Positions 1-11,987 of a stretch of 64,000 nt of DNA are shown in pieces. The translations under genes were made by a program, and so were the position numbers. Positions within the stretch are counted from its first letter, which is position 1. Each line of letters begins with the position of its first letter. A model generated the notes under the pieces. That model saw nothing but the letters and a program-made list of their open reading frames with translations, was not told the DNA's origin and did not search any database. Origin of the DNA: Orbilia blumenaviensis (Eukaryota; Ascomycota; Orbiliomycetes; Orbiliales; Orbiliaceae); assembly GCA_036872755.1 (NCBI GenBank), contig JAVHNS010000008.1, positions 1,736,001 to 1,800,000 on the forward strand, written 5' to 3'.

Positions 1-84
1 TAAGTTGCGGGTGGTGTATAAAAGTCTTTTGGAAGAAAACTGGTTTTACTTAAGTACTTAGGCGCTGAATTGCTTGCTTGCTTG

Positions 85-120
<36 letters not shown>

Positions 121-425
121 ATGATTGCTTAATGAAATCAATTGCTTATTGAAATACGGTCTCGTGGATCAACTAACCCGTGCTTGATACTTTGGCAGCA
201 CTAAGAATATTCTTTCAAGGTAGGTATGTTTTGAGCCTTAAACATCTAAAACATCCAATCCACTCCCTCGCGTATACGTATATCTCCCAACTCCCTGATG
301 ATTAATGACGATAAAAGCTGCACGCAAGGAAACAGAACCCCCAAACATAAAAGAGAGAGAAAAATCAAGATTTATATAACGATACGGGTTCGACGAAGGA
401 AGAAAGTACGCAAGCGACCAACTGC
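1..425. other. Intergenic, 3' side of the permease gene
   Basis: No gene seen. It holds a (GCTT)/(ACTT) tetranucleotide run near 71-120 and otherwise unremarkable sequence downstream of the permease stop codon. Confidence 0.6.
71..121. repeat. GCTT/ACTT microsatellite
   Basis: About four GCTT units pass directly into about nine ACTT units, an interrupted tetranucleotide tract, probably a slippage product, in the 3' flank of the permease gene. Confidence 0.9.
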
Positions 426-3400
426 TTATTTAAGCCAATCCCAAAACCTGACCAGCCAGTGTCTACCAGTGATTTGAACCTCCTGTCTCAACCTTGCACC
501 CGCGAAATCCATCGAAGCCACCGGGACAAACTCCGATCTCGTTACCAGCTTCCTGCCGAAGTACAGAACGAGGAATCCAACGAACTACAAAAAAAAAAAA
601 GGTGTGTGAAAAATGCATCGGATTAGATTTTAATGGCTACACAAGTCCCAGATCATTGGGGAGGGGAAAGACTTTTGGTTTTTTCACACTTACAGCAAGG
701 TATGAGAAGATGAATCCCTTCGCTCGCGCGCTGCTTCCTTCGGCGAAGTCGGATGTGCAGAACTCCCAGCCGTTGAATATGACAACCATGCTGGATCCGA
801 TCAGACCGTACCATGCTCTTATTGGCTGGAACTTTGAACGGTATGGATAGCGGGGGTCGCGGCGTGAAAACGTATTTCGGTGCCGGAGGCTGTGGAGGTG
901 CCATGTGTCATGGTGGTTAGAGTCTAGGTATTGTATATAGCAGAACGTTTTTTATTTTTTATTTTTTATTTTTTATTTTTTAAAAGTTTGACTTACCCTT
1001 CGAAAAAGCGAATGTATGAGACTGAAATGCAAGCATATACGATCAGGCATGAAATAGTTCCGAGTTTGACAAGATACCCCAGGACCTCTTGAGCATTATT
1101 CCCGCTCTGAAGAAACGCAAGAAACCCAACCAGCCAGGATAGCAGCATGGCATTCACCGGAACACCGTACCGGTTGACTTCCTTCATTTTGGGAATAGGG
1201 AAGTGACCGGCAAGCGCCATCGCGTGCATGGTCCTCGAGGAAACAAAGAGAGCGGATACACCGGCGCTCCAGGCGGCGAATAGAAACAATGCATTGAGGA
1301 AACTGGGGAGGCCGAGTATGCCAGCCTCGACCACGGCGATGATGAATGGGGACACTTTTCCTTGGATTTCACTATTGTCTGGGCGGAGGGATAGCAGGTT
1401 TGGGTGGGTGTATGGTACGTTGAGAGACCCAACGAACTATATATATATATAGCAGAGAGATACTGTTAGCAGTTGGCCTATAGATATGTATAATATATAT
1501 CACATTTCCGGCATATTTACACCACTTGTGGGGTATGTATGGGCACGAGATAAGTATCTACGAAGCTCAGGGAATAAAACATACCATGCCGACACAATAA
1601 AGCGTCGCAAGACGCCAAAACATCTTCCTCGTAGACGTCTTGATAGACAGCGCCGGAGCCCGCGACTCAGCAGCAGTAACCGAAATAATCTCCATCCCAA
1701 GATAAGCGTAAAACGCCAGGGTGAGAGCGGTCCAGACGGACTTAAGTCTTCCCAAATCTCCGTCCTGCTTTAGGTAGTCGGTCCTGATCGGGTCTGCGAG
1801 GTTCGCCCAGATCTTCTGTTGACCGGAGTCGAAGGCCTGGGCGAAGAACCCCCATTCCGGATGCTGCGTGCAGTTTTGGGTATACTGTAGGGAACTTGCG
1901 CTTGTGCATCTGCTCCAGTCTGGAAATCGATCGATCTGAGTTTAGTATCTTAAACAGAAAACGGCCTTTAAATTTTTGGGTTCATTGTAAACTTACAACG
2001 GAAGCCAACCGGCCCGTCTCTGCCATATCTATCGGTGCCTGTCAGATTTGTTAGCTTGATACCACCCCGGCTTTCAAAGAGAGTGACGGGGGAAAGAGTG
2101 TAGAGGGCAGTGGGGCCATACTTCGGAAATTCAGCACGAGCATAACAAATATAAGCCCGGTAATACATGTAAGTTTAATCCAAGCGAAGACGTATCTATA
2201 CCCATTGGGGGTCAGCAAAAATTTACCACTTTTTTTTTCAATTCTAACTTTTTATTATTATAGAAGGGTCGAGATTTTAAGAATTCATACTCAAACTCCC
2301 CGTATATCCGAACCGGTAGCAAGTTTACCAAAAGGACAAGGATCAGGAATATCGCGATCCATACGGCGTCAGACGCATAAACCGACTTTGGCCAGTCGAA
2401 TTCTGGTGTTGGGATTGTAGTTACACCAGTGTTCTTGTAGACGAAAGTCATGAGGATAGCTGCAGCGGTCGTCTCGGAGGCGAGACCGATTGCGTGAGTG
2501 AACCTAAAAAATCCCCCAAAATTCCCATTATTTAGCTACTATTCTATAACCCCGAAAACCCTAGTATAGTCATGACATTCTGGAAGTATAGATCTACAAC
2601 ACAACCAAATGTTGCATTTTTTCAAGAGGACCTTTCTAAACTTACCAAAACATCCAACCAACCGCAAAGCCGAGAGAGTCGTCGACGAATCGACTGGCAA
2701 ACTCTGACATCGGACCAGGGATTGAAATCAAGGCAGTCATTTCGCCGAGACAGGCCATAACCGCATTTGCAACAGTGCCCATGAGGAAGTAAGCTAATAC
2801 AGCACCACCCGGGCCCGCGATTTTTAAGACTCTCCCTGACGTGAGGAAGAGGCCGATGCCAATAGCGCTATAGAACAAGAAGAAGAAGAAGGGTCAGTAC
2901 TAGAAGGTATACGTTTCTGGCTTGCTATTATATAACCTTACCCTGTTAATGCTATCATACCGACATGTCGCTCGTGTAGTTGCCGCCTGAAGAAGAAGAA
3001 GAAGAAGAAGAAGTTCGTTAGATATATCAATTACATGCACATTTTTTCGAGAGGTACCATGCATACCTAAGGTCCTGCCGAACCACCATATCCCCATCAT
3101 CACCACTGGTAGCAATACTTCTCTCATCGGCCGTCCCCTCTTTAACACCACGACTATGCAGATGGGTATCATTCAGGAACGGATAAGCGTGCGGATGTCC
3201 CGTGTTGATCACCGGATGTCCATCGACTTCATAGGCCATAAGTTCTCCATTGATAGTTGGACTCCGGATGGATGCCGCGCCGTTTCTATAAGATTGGTGT
3301 GAGCGCCGCGAGACGGCTGTTGTATCGATCGATGGCGTGATGGCATCATCAGCGTTGCTGTTGTACGCATAATTCAGTGAGGTATTGGAAATTCGGGGCA

Positions 3401-4088
3401 TAGGCAGAGGTCCCTGCGGGCTGGGGCTGGGCATTGCAGTACTGTATATTTCTCCTTGTTCGCTGCTATTACGAGCGTGTCCTGCGAGAGAACGTGCGGC
3501 GGAGCTTCGGCGGCTGTGGCGGCCGTTGTATAGCGGTGCAGGTGCGGCATTAGTAGTAGTAGCAGTAGTAGTAGTGGCATACCCGACCGCTTCTTCGGTG
3601 TGAAAGGATGCGGCCCTGCGGGCAGTTCTCGGTGGCTCTTGGATTCCATCATAGCCTGACTGGCCATGATGCCATGAATTCGCATACGGAGTTGACCGTA
3701 TAGCTATAGGTGCTTGGTTATTCGAAGAGCTCGAGAGCTGTTCCGAGGAAGCCATGCGGTGATAGTACTGCTGCTGCTGCTGGTGCTGGCTATTAACGTT
3801 TCCAGCTTGAGAAGGAGGGCTATGGCTATGGCTATGGCTTGCAGAATAGGAACGCGAACGACTCAGGTTGTTCATATCCTGGATCTGCTGGCTGACTTCG
3901 CTGTGCAGAGACTGCATACTGGAGGTCATGGCTGAGTTTGGCATCCCACCACTACCGTAGGGACTAAGATTGTTAATATTCTCACGGTACTGGAGGGGTC
4001 GAGGGGATATATCGTCGTTATATTGACGATTCTCATAGTTGATGTTATTATTGTTCCCCTCGTTCCACTCCGAATACTGCTGCGCCAT
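426..4088 (-). CDS. YAT-family amino-acid permease with long disordered N-terminus
   Basis: Plasma-membrane amino-acid/H+ symporter of the fungal YAT (APC) family. Ten exons on the minus strand: 3067-4088, 2942-2986, 2646-2867, 2291-2503, 2122-2195, 1997-2038, 1585-1919, 997-1436, 694-889 and 426-584. They sum to 2748 nt (915 aa) and end in TAA. About the first 340 residues are a hydrophilic Ser/Asn/Gln/His-rich region. The transport core then begins with RHVGMIALTGAIGIGLFL, the family's first-helix motif. Later hallmarks are PGPMSEFASRF, YGEFE followed by an IKLTCITGLIF helix, LGMEIISVTAAE, NVPYTHPNLL, FLNALFLFAAWSAGVSALF and SSRTMHAMA. The last exons give FQPIRAWYGL and LAFVGFLVLYFGRKL. Family members are usually about 550-600 aa, so the N-terminal extension is the odd part. 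Start: the first ATG of the long open exon. Substrate cannot be assigned from sequence. The family call is firm; individual small exons (42-74 nt) are hand-derived. Confidence 0.9.
948..982. repeat. ATTTTTT heptamer repeat inside permease intron
   Basis: Five T6 blocks separated by single A residues form a perfect 7-bp tandem repeat. It lies inside the permease intron spanning 890-996. On the coding strand it is A-rich and lies upstream of the CACAG acceptor. Confidence 0.85.
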
Positions 4089-7000
4089 GATTTTGGAATT
4101 CCGGCTGCGGAAACTATCGATTGTTAATTAATTAATTAACCATCAACGTGGACAAAAAAAAAAAGCTTATGTTGGAGTCCCGACTCGAGTGGAATATATA
4201 GATCTATAGAAAGACAGATTTAGCGACCTTCGGTAGTTGCCTGATGATATGATATCTTGCAAGATGTTGATTAGGATGACCTGAATTCCTCCTCCTCATC
4301 CTCCTCTTCTGTAAAAAAAGGAAGATGGGTTGACAGATAGATAGAGAGGAGCTGTCACGTCAAACCATATTACCAATAACCCGCCCGTACGACTGCAAGC
4401 CACTTTGACGGGATCAGATTTCTAGAATACAGCAAGTCATAGGCCTAGGCAGCAATATAACTGGGGGGGTTCTACCTGGCATCGGAGCTGCGAGTATTCG
4501 CTTACAATCCCGCCTGTCAAACGATGCAAAAAGGACGCCCATAAATTCCTTCCGGACGACACGGGCAGAGACATTCTAACAAAAGCCATTGCCCCGTTCT
4601 GCTAAACTCCTAGGTTGAGTGCGAGATAATGTTAGGTTGTGTACTACCGCACTTATAGACTTGTCAGTCTTGTGCCACACACCCCCTTCTCCCCTCTCCC
4701 CTTCCCATCTGGAAAAAATGTTGAGGGGAATGGGGGGGCGGCTTCTCGCTAAAGTGATGGTTCAGGTATCTAGATTCGCCACCTATTATTCGCCTCCGAC
4801 TTCCAAATATTCCACGTGGAGATGTATATATATATATAGATATAAATCTAATATCTGAATCCATGGATCCTCATATATATATGCTTTTATAAAAAAGATT
4901 TTTTGGCTGTTACAAAGTCTATATTGGCCGTAAAATACGCGAGGTTGCCCGCTGGTGATTGGATAGACTATCAGTCTCCAGATTCGCTCGATCGTACGTT
5001 CGGCGAGGCAAGGTGACCTGAAGGTATCTCGAAAGGCAGCAGCTTTAGCCAAAACTAGAGGCTCTACTGTCGTTATATGGTAGCTTTCATTCAATGCTTG
5101 ATCGATAACGATACCCCAACTGCATGCATGGAGCTCTACCACTCACATGCATTGCATACAGGTCAAAAAATTTTTTCTTTTACCTCGCGCGCGCAAGCTT
5201 GCGTACTTTATTGCACTGAGTGGGGTATACGATATCAATCTCTACAATATATTAAATACTGTTAACACGGTGCTGTGCCAAATTCTGCATTATGTTTGTA
5301 GTTATCAGAATAGTACCGGTGTGTATCCGCTTCATGATATTAAATACCTTGTTGATTTAGAAATTGAGATATAGTTTATTGATCATGCAAAAAAAATATT
5401 ATAGCAATTGACAAGTCAACTGACAATTAGTACTTGTTGGCATGTGTCGTAAGCTGGACGCAGTCTCGTAGTAAGCTGGGTGCATGTTAGCGCTGTTACG
5501 TTATTTTTGATATACTTGTATTTTCCTCATACTTGTTATACTAGCCATTCGATTTATAACTGCGGATATTTGCGAAACTTGCCATCTAGCAACTAACTAA
5601 CATAAGATACTCAGTCGTCTCATAAACCACATAAGCAGATATCAATGGGTGAATATCGATACACTATGATCTTAGCTTTCTTGATTATATTATATCCCTA
5701 AAATAATATACTACTGTGAACCAGTATTGCATGAACCTTTATTGTAAATTGCTGCAGAGGATCCAAGGTCCAGGTTTGAATACCACTGCCAGAGATTCTC
5801 CATGCATATCTATAACTACTTGTGTATGTACCCCAATGCATTGATGCGACGTCGCTTCGGCCGGGATCCTCGCGGCCTCGGGATTCCAGATTGGGAGCTC
5901 AAGCCTCAACCCTGACATAGTCGGTGCCAGAGTTACCTGGACCAATTCGCTGTAACACCCCGGGGGAAATCGTGTGTCAAAAATTTTCGCTTCGTGGATA
6001 CATCCCCAGCCTGGTTCAGCTGAGCTGAGGATCTTGGCTAGCTAGCCAGTCCCCGGGACTAACCCTCTGGATGCATTGCATTGTTGGTTGGACTCTCCGC
6101 CATTGGGCCTATTCTGCTTGTGTAACATGTGTGCAACAACCAACGCAAAAAATGCCACATCTAACCTCGCATGAAAAGGAGCAGCAACTGAAGCGAATGC
6201 TGAGCTTGGGGAAAAGTTGCCTGTCTGTGCGACATGGTATTTAATCTTTTAATCTTAAATCAGGAAGCAAATCGATATGTTACGCGCTTTTTTGCCTCCT
6301 ACGTAACTCCAGGCGTAACCCAAGGTGTCGTTGGCGTAGAATTCGAAGAAAAAAGAGAAGGGTCCGGGGAACGAAACCGTTTTGTGTAACGCTAAAGGAA
6401 TCCTTTTGCGCGCAAAGCGGAGTCGATTCCCCGTTTTTTTTGCGTAGAAGTTGATGTGAGTAACCTTGGGGATCAGGATTGGGGTTGGACTTTTCAAACC
6501 ACCAAAGCTGAAGATACGGATATCCCCCACCCCCCCATGTTGTTTTCCTCGTAGGACTGGCCGTTTAAATCTGTCCTATCAGATCGATTTGCAAGCGAGG
6601 ATTTCACGAACTTGTATTCGAGACTCGAACTTAACGGGTCAAGTTATCAGGCCAGGGCCCCTTTCGATACAGATATCAAAGAGCTTCTTATCGGGTAGGA
6701 TCTATGGGATCCTATTCAAAACCTCATATCCCTTCCTCTTTCCCTGGTCTCCAGCCTGACCCAGGGACTACTATGAGGAAATCATGTCGACAAAGTCACA
6801 ACATATTCTGATATCCTACCTCATCTGGTGGCACTCTGTGCTGGCGCCGCGAAAACGCTTTTGCAGCCGCTCGAAAAATAGAAAAAAATAAAAGTAAAAG
6901 TAAAATAAAAATAAAAACAGAAAGGGTTTGTCCCTGTACTATGCAGCTCTACGCCATTCCCACGCTGGTCCCCATCACATGTGAGACTTGATAGTAGCTA

Positions 7001-7783
7001 TAGCGGAACCAGTAGGGCAGACATGCGAAACTCTGTCTCGGAGAGGCACTGTGGGATAGTCTAGGCCCGGTGGGGTATCATTCGTGTCCAGCATTCTCTA
7101 CCTACAATAAACCTTTAAAGGCTGAGAGGCAATAATTTGGAAAAAAAAGTCGTTCAGCTCCGTCAGCCAAGGTGTGCTTTTATGAAATTCGGAGAAATTC
7201 CAGTTGGAAGTCCTTTGGATTTGGGCAAAACTAATAAACTTCTCGGGATTTTTTTGACTGATCACTAACTATGGCGTGGTTAAAAGCGCATTCCATTGAG
7301 AGCTATTACTCGATTAAAATCTTGAATCCTCGATATTTAGATTAACTCCGTGTATCGTTATCCCCAAATCAATGAATTGTGCAAATAAAGATGAGGCTCC
7401 ACTAAGAACGAAACGTTGCACTATGATGACTTGGGCATCTGTCAGCTTGGCGAATGGGTTTTACTTCAATAGAGTTGTTGGTTTTAAGGTGGGATCGATC
7501 CGATTGTTGGCATACGTTATCGCCATCCTTAGCAGTATCGATCGACTTGCGTAATAAGAACGATTGATAGACACGCCCTCGTCCCTTGCAGCCGCCTTTT
7601 GACGAACTAAGCCGTTCTAAGTCAACTTTCAGGCAGCTGTCAAATATCGCCAGGCTTCCACGAGCCAAAAACCAGGTTACTTCCGACCCCAACAACCCAC
7701 GTACGTATTGTATTGTATTGTATGTATGTAAGTAAGTACGTACGGCTCGACTACCAACAATACTTGCAGCCTTTAACGAGAGG
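4089..7783. other. 3.7 kb intergenic region
   Basis: No supported gene. It includes a (TTAA)-type run at 4124-4139 just upstream of the permease start, (TA)n-rich patches near 4820-4890, AT-rich sequence at 5380-5720, and a GTATT/GTATG/TAAG-rich low-complexity stretch at 7705-7740 close to the next gene. Open frames here are short, start at non-ATG codons or show no family motif. The two ends should hold the promoters of the divergent permease and propeller-like genes. Confidence 0.6.
7705..7740. repeat. GTATT/GTATG/TAAG low-complexity repeat
   Basis: GTATT units pass into GTATG and then TAAG units, about 45-80 bases upstream of the likely start codon of the following gene. Probably a microsatellite in a promoter or 5' leader. 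Confidence 0.75.
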
Positions 7784-10476
7784 ATGAATGCCTCCGTCCT
7801 GCATGTAACGACGAGGGTGGATCTAGACGGATCCGACGTTGGCACGGGAAGCAGCTCATCGCTCTCATCACTGCAGACGCTGCCTAGCGTATCGGATTCC
7901 TCCCTCACAGCACCGGAGGAGATAGAAACAAGAGGTTGGTGTAAACTGCCTTCATTTTTCTTGCTTTAGTCAGCGATTCGACATAACTTCTAGTAGGATA
8001 ACTGACCTTGTTGGGGGGGTTTTATGTGTGATTTCGTGGAACTCTAGTTTTTGAAGATGAATACGACAGAGCTAAAGATCGGTACGGTCGAGGAGAAGAG
8101 TTCGAGGAGAGGTCAGGAAGTAGTCAAAAATACAGAAATGTCCCGAAATACGAAAACAAGACGAACTTATCGATATATGATCACCGAATATTCCAGCGGC
8201 AGAAACACCTGAGTCAAGATCACCAACTTCTAGTGCCCAGTCAAGATTTTAATGGGTCGCAGACCAGCACCGGCATGGCCACTGGATATGACGTTTATGG
8301 CCCAACCGCGGTCGTTTCCTCGTCCTCATCAGCCCAGACAGGGACGCCATACAACCAAAATATGCACGCGCACTATAGAACTCACGATGGACAACAACAT
8401 TATCCAGGTCCCGAGAATACCGGACATCCGAACGACTACTTCAACTATATCCCTGGGGAGACGGTAAATATCAAAGAAAGAAGGTTCCCTCTATCGAATC
8501 TGAAGACCCCTAAATCCTCTACAAGGGTTAAAGCTGCGCGACAGGTCCGCTTCATCTTGGAGACTGTGGACGAAGATGCCCCTATACCTTGTAATCCAGT
8601 CGACTGCCCAGAATCGCGGCTCACCCTTGAAAATGCCCGTCTTGCACATGCTCTGCCTTCTGGGCCATCATCATATCGGGGACCTGGGACATCCTCACAC
8701 CATAGTTATCAGCAGTATCCACCATCATTACCACAACCGCCGCCGCCGCCGCCGCCATTGAATCAAACGCACAACGGACCTGGACACCAAACTTCACCAT
8801 CTATTTTATATCCTAGGAACCACCCTATAAGACTATCGCCGCGATCGAGTTCCACTGGGGTTAGCAACGAATCTAGAGGATCATGCTTAGAACATACCCA
8901 CACCAGCGCCCCTCGAGGCCTGGAAACTCCACGAAGTTCAACAGCAAGCACACCTAGATTCGCATACAGAGCCCCGGCTCGGCCGAACCCAGATGTTGCA
9001 GAGGTTGAGGGTGATAATACTTTTCCAGGGTATGAGGGCCATGATGACCTAGCTTCTTCGGTTTCAAATCTCGGATTGATACCATTGTCTCCATCATTTT
9101 ATCCGCCCTCTCCACAGAACAATGAAGACCGTCCACCACAGGAGAGAGATGCTGGTCCCGATGCCCCTGAGATTACGCCGGAGCTCACATCAAAGAAACC
9201 CAAAGAAATTTTCAAAAAGTTACTTGGGTCACGTCCATACCGCCATATCGAAACTCGACTTCTACCATTTACTGAGAAATTTGAATCCAATTATTCCATA
9301 AGAAGTGTCAATCTGGAATCTAAGAAGGAATGGGCTTTTGTTGCCATCTCACCGGATTCGAAGACGATCGTGGGAGTTTGTGACCGTGAATACTTCGTAT
9401 CATATTCGATAGAAGCCTCGGGTGTTAAAGCTTTGGTGTATGGGGAGTTTGATGGAGAACCGTCGAGTATTGCGGTGTCAGATAACCACTTGGCAATCTC
9501 GACCCTAACAAAGGTTAGTCCTTACCTTAGTAGAACCTAGGGATGTACAGGTACCCGGGATTCGAACCCCCCGCTGACAAAGTTAAATATTTTTTCAGCT
9601 CCAGGTTTTCAACCACCACAACGGCAAGAGGATTTACGAATGTGCTTCAAGCAAATCAGTAACCACGGATAATTTCACTAGCATTGTATTCGCTAACAGC
9701 GGGGTTGAGCTATGTGCAGCCCTGACGAATGGGACTATGCAATTCCATTATATTGCCGCGATTACGGAAGGTGAAGCGATTTTCCGCCGTGGTGACCCCA
9801 GGATGGATATCGGCTTGAATAGTGGAGATTACGCATTTACCATGTCGTTTTCCGCTGATGATATAAGGTTTGCTTGTGGCACTCAGAAACGAATGCTAAT
9901 GGTGTACGAGCATCGGGGATCGTCTGCATGGGAGTTAACCAACAAGTTCAAATTCCCTGATTGGGTACGTACGGCGTCTTCTATGATTGGGGCTAAGGGT
10001 ATTAGGCATGAAGTCACATCATACTGACTAGCGTATATGACATATAGGAACCAGGCACCCATAGGAGAATCTCTGGAGCCATATTCTTCCCCGAAGAGCG
10101 CTTTATATTTGCAACGACGACATCAGCAAGGGCATCAGCATATATGTACTGCATCGATAGTAATAAGCACACTAATTGTCCCCATTCCGCCTCATATGCG
10201 CCTCCAATCACCAAGAAGGGGGTTACTCGTTCTGCGATGTCGCCTGACGGGAGGGCAATCGCACTGATAGATGGCGACGGCACGGTCTACAAATGTGAAT
10301 TTGACGCTGGGTCCGTGTTTAGCGACAAGCAAGAGTTCACTAAGCTCCCAGGTACACTGATACCTGCGCGAGCATGTTGGATTTCCTGGACCTCCTCAGG
10401 AGATCTGATCCTTTTGGATAAGAAAGGCCACCTAAGAATCTACGACTTAGCCCCGGTCAGAACATCCTTTCGGTGA
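7784..10476 (+). CDS. Unknown fungal protein: disordered N-half, beta-propeller-like C-half
   Basis: Not assigned to a named family. Four exons (7784-7934, 8048-9513, 9599-9964, 10048-10476) sum to 2412 nt, 803 aa. Roughly residues 1-365 are Ser/Pro/His-rich and disordered, with a run of eight prolines at about residue 220. The second half reads as repeated beta-blades, with WD40-like phrases: WAFVAISPDSKTIVGVCD, SIAVSDNHLAIST, TSIVFANSGVELCAAL, MSFSADDIRFACG, RSAMSPDGRAIALIDGDG and ISWTSSGDLILLD. These Asp-Gly/Asp-Ser turns resemble WD repeats but lack regular WD dipeptides. The final part is entered from the intron at 9965-10047. The 7784 ATG is the best visible start, but ACTTGCAG precedes it by 14 bases, so a small upstream exon is possible. 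A scaffold role is only an inference from the fold. Confidence 0.75.
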
Positions 10477-11987
10477 TATAAGGCGATCGATATTTCCGGG
10501 GACACAAGATAGAAAAAAACATTTGGCTTTTGTTCTGAACTATACAACTCGTATTATATTGGATTCGATTCTGGGTTTCCCTGCGATATGATGCAAATTT
10601 TAGCGCCAATGACCTTTTCTTTTCTTCTTTTCTTTCTCTGCATTGTCTAGACAGTTTGACGGCGTTTCTGAACACCCATCCCCACCAGCCATGGCCGTCT
10701 TTAGTCTCCAGCCCGACTCGACTCTAAGCTAAGCTTCGAAGCTTTCTTCACCAAACACACGTACTTACACTGCTCGAACTACCCTCACCTATCGTCGATC
10801 ACAATGGCTACAAGCCGGGGATTGTTTTTTCAAGACAGTAACATTGTTAACTTTCTTCGACCAGTACCCAGCGCTGGGCCTATAGGAATCCAATTCCGTT
10901 CTGGGCCGTTTAATGCCCTGCATGCACGATGATAACACCCCCAAGCTATTTTGGCAGGGATCCCATGGTGACGTCACCCGACCTCATTAGATATGGAACA
11001 GCCTCACTCTTGAGAGGTCCAGTCTGGAGCGCTAGAGCCACCTCGAAAGAGAAAAAAAGATCAATATCCCTGGCAGGGCTACATCATGGAGGACAAGAAA
11101 GCCACTTGGTTTTTGCAGAAAAAAATGATATCGATAGCGTTCAAATAGCATAAGGTTCTGAGGGTTCTCTGTGGTTCGGTTCTCGAAAGGAATAACCCTG
11201 GCCCGCGTCTGCTCTCATTCAGGACATGTATTTTAGGGATGGATGACGATATGTGGTTAGCTCGGTTTCGTTAGCTACGTCATTGGTTGGAAAGGACGTA
11301 ACAGTTTTCTATGCCTTGCAACGTCGAAAAACGAAACATGTATTTGGGTATATGCGTCCTAAAGTACTTCTACATGTACCGGACTCTGGCGTTCATGTGG
11401 TCCACCGAAAAAAATGGGCATCCTGCAAAAGCTGTTCGAGTCACCGGTTCCAAGGATGCAGGCTGACCCGGAATACATCGATCAGGATCACCTTGCTCTT
11501 TTTTCAGTCCAGCAGCTAGTAGTGTCACTCGAAAGAAAATGCCCGACGCCCGGAGAGGGCAGTGTAAAAAAATCAATAGGACTTGCTATCTTGCTGTTCT
11601 CTCTTTTCCCCATCTTCCCTGACTCAAGAAGTGATTTATATTTGCCCCTCCGCCTCCCCTCTTCTGAGAAATCTTTCTGTTCCGTCAACTTTTCTGTTAA
11701 CTAGCATAGATCCTGATTACCGATCAATATCGTATACCTGCATCTGCATCCGACTTTTTGTGCGACAAACTGCAATATCCCGTGAGCCCACTAGCTACTA
11801 GCTCCCCACAGGATCAGAGGCACAGCATCTTTTTTTGCGACCAGTCAAAAAACACCGTTTGTTATTTCTGCTTCCGGAAAAAGAGGACGGGAAAGAAAAA
11901 GCCCCCTCCCTCCTCTAACCTTTTAAATTCACCCCATTCGAAATATAAGATTCTGAGCTTCTCCAGCAAAGGTAAAAAGCAGTCTGA
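10477..11987. other. Intergenic region and probable 5' leader of the DUF3824 gene
   Basis: No supported gene. The last ~400 bases are pyrimidine-rich (CTCTCTTTTCCCC near 11597) and A/C-rich, as expected of a fungal promoter and 5' leader. Short open frames show no recognisable motifs. Confidence 0.55.

Noticed and set aside
449..490. B-box-like GGTTCAAATC on the minus strand
   Set aside because: It is inside the last coding exon of the amino-acid permease, which reads through in frame.
9549..9600. Possible minus-strand tRNA, because GGTTCGAATCC matches a B box
   Set aside because: It lies in an intron of the propeller-like gene; the T-stem pairs only over three bases and no acceptor-stem partner or A box occurs at the right distance.
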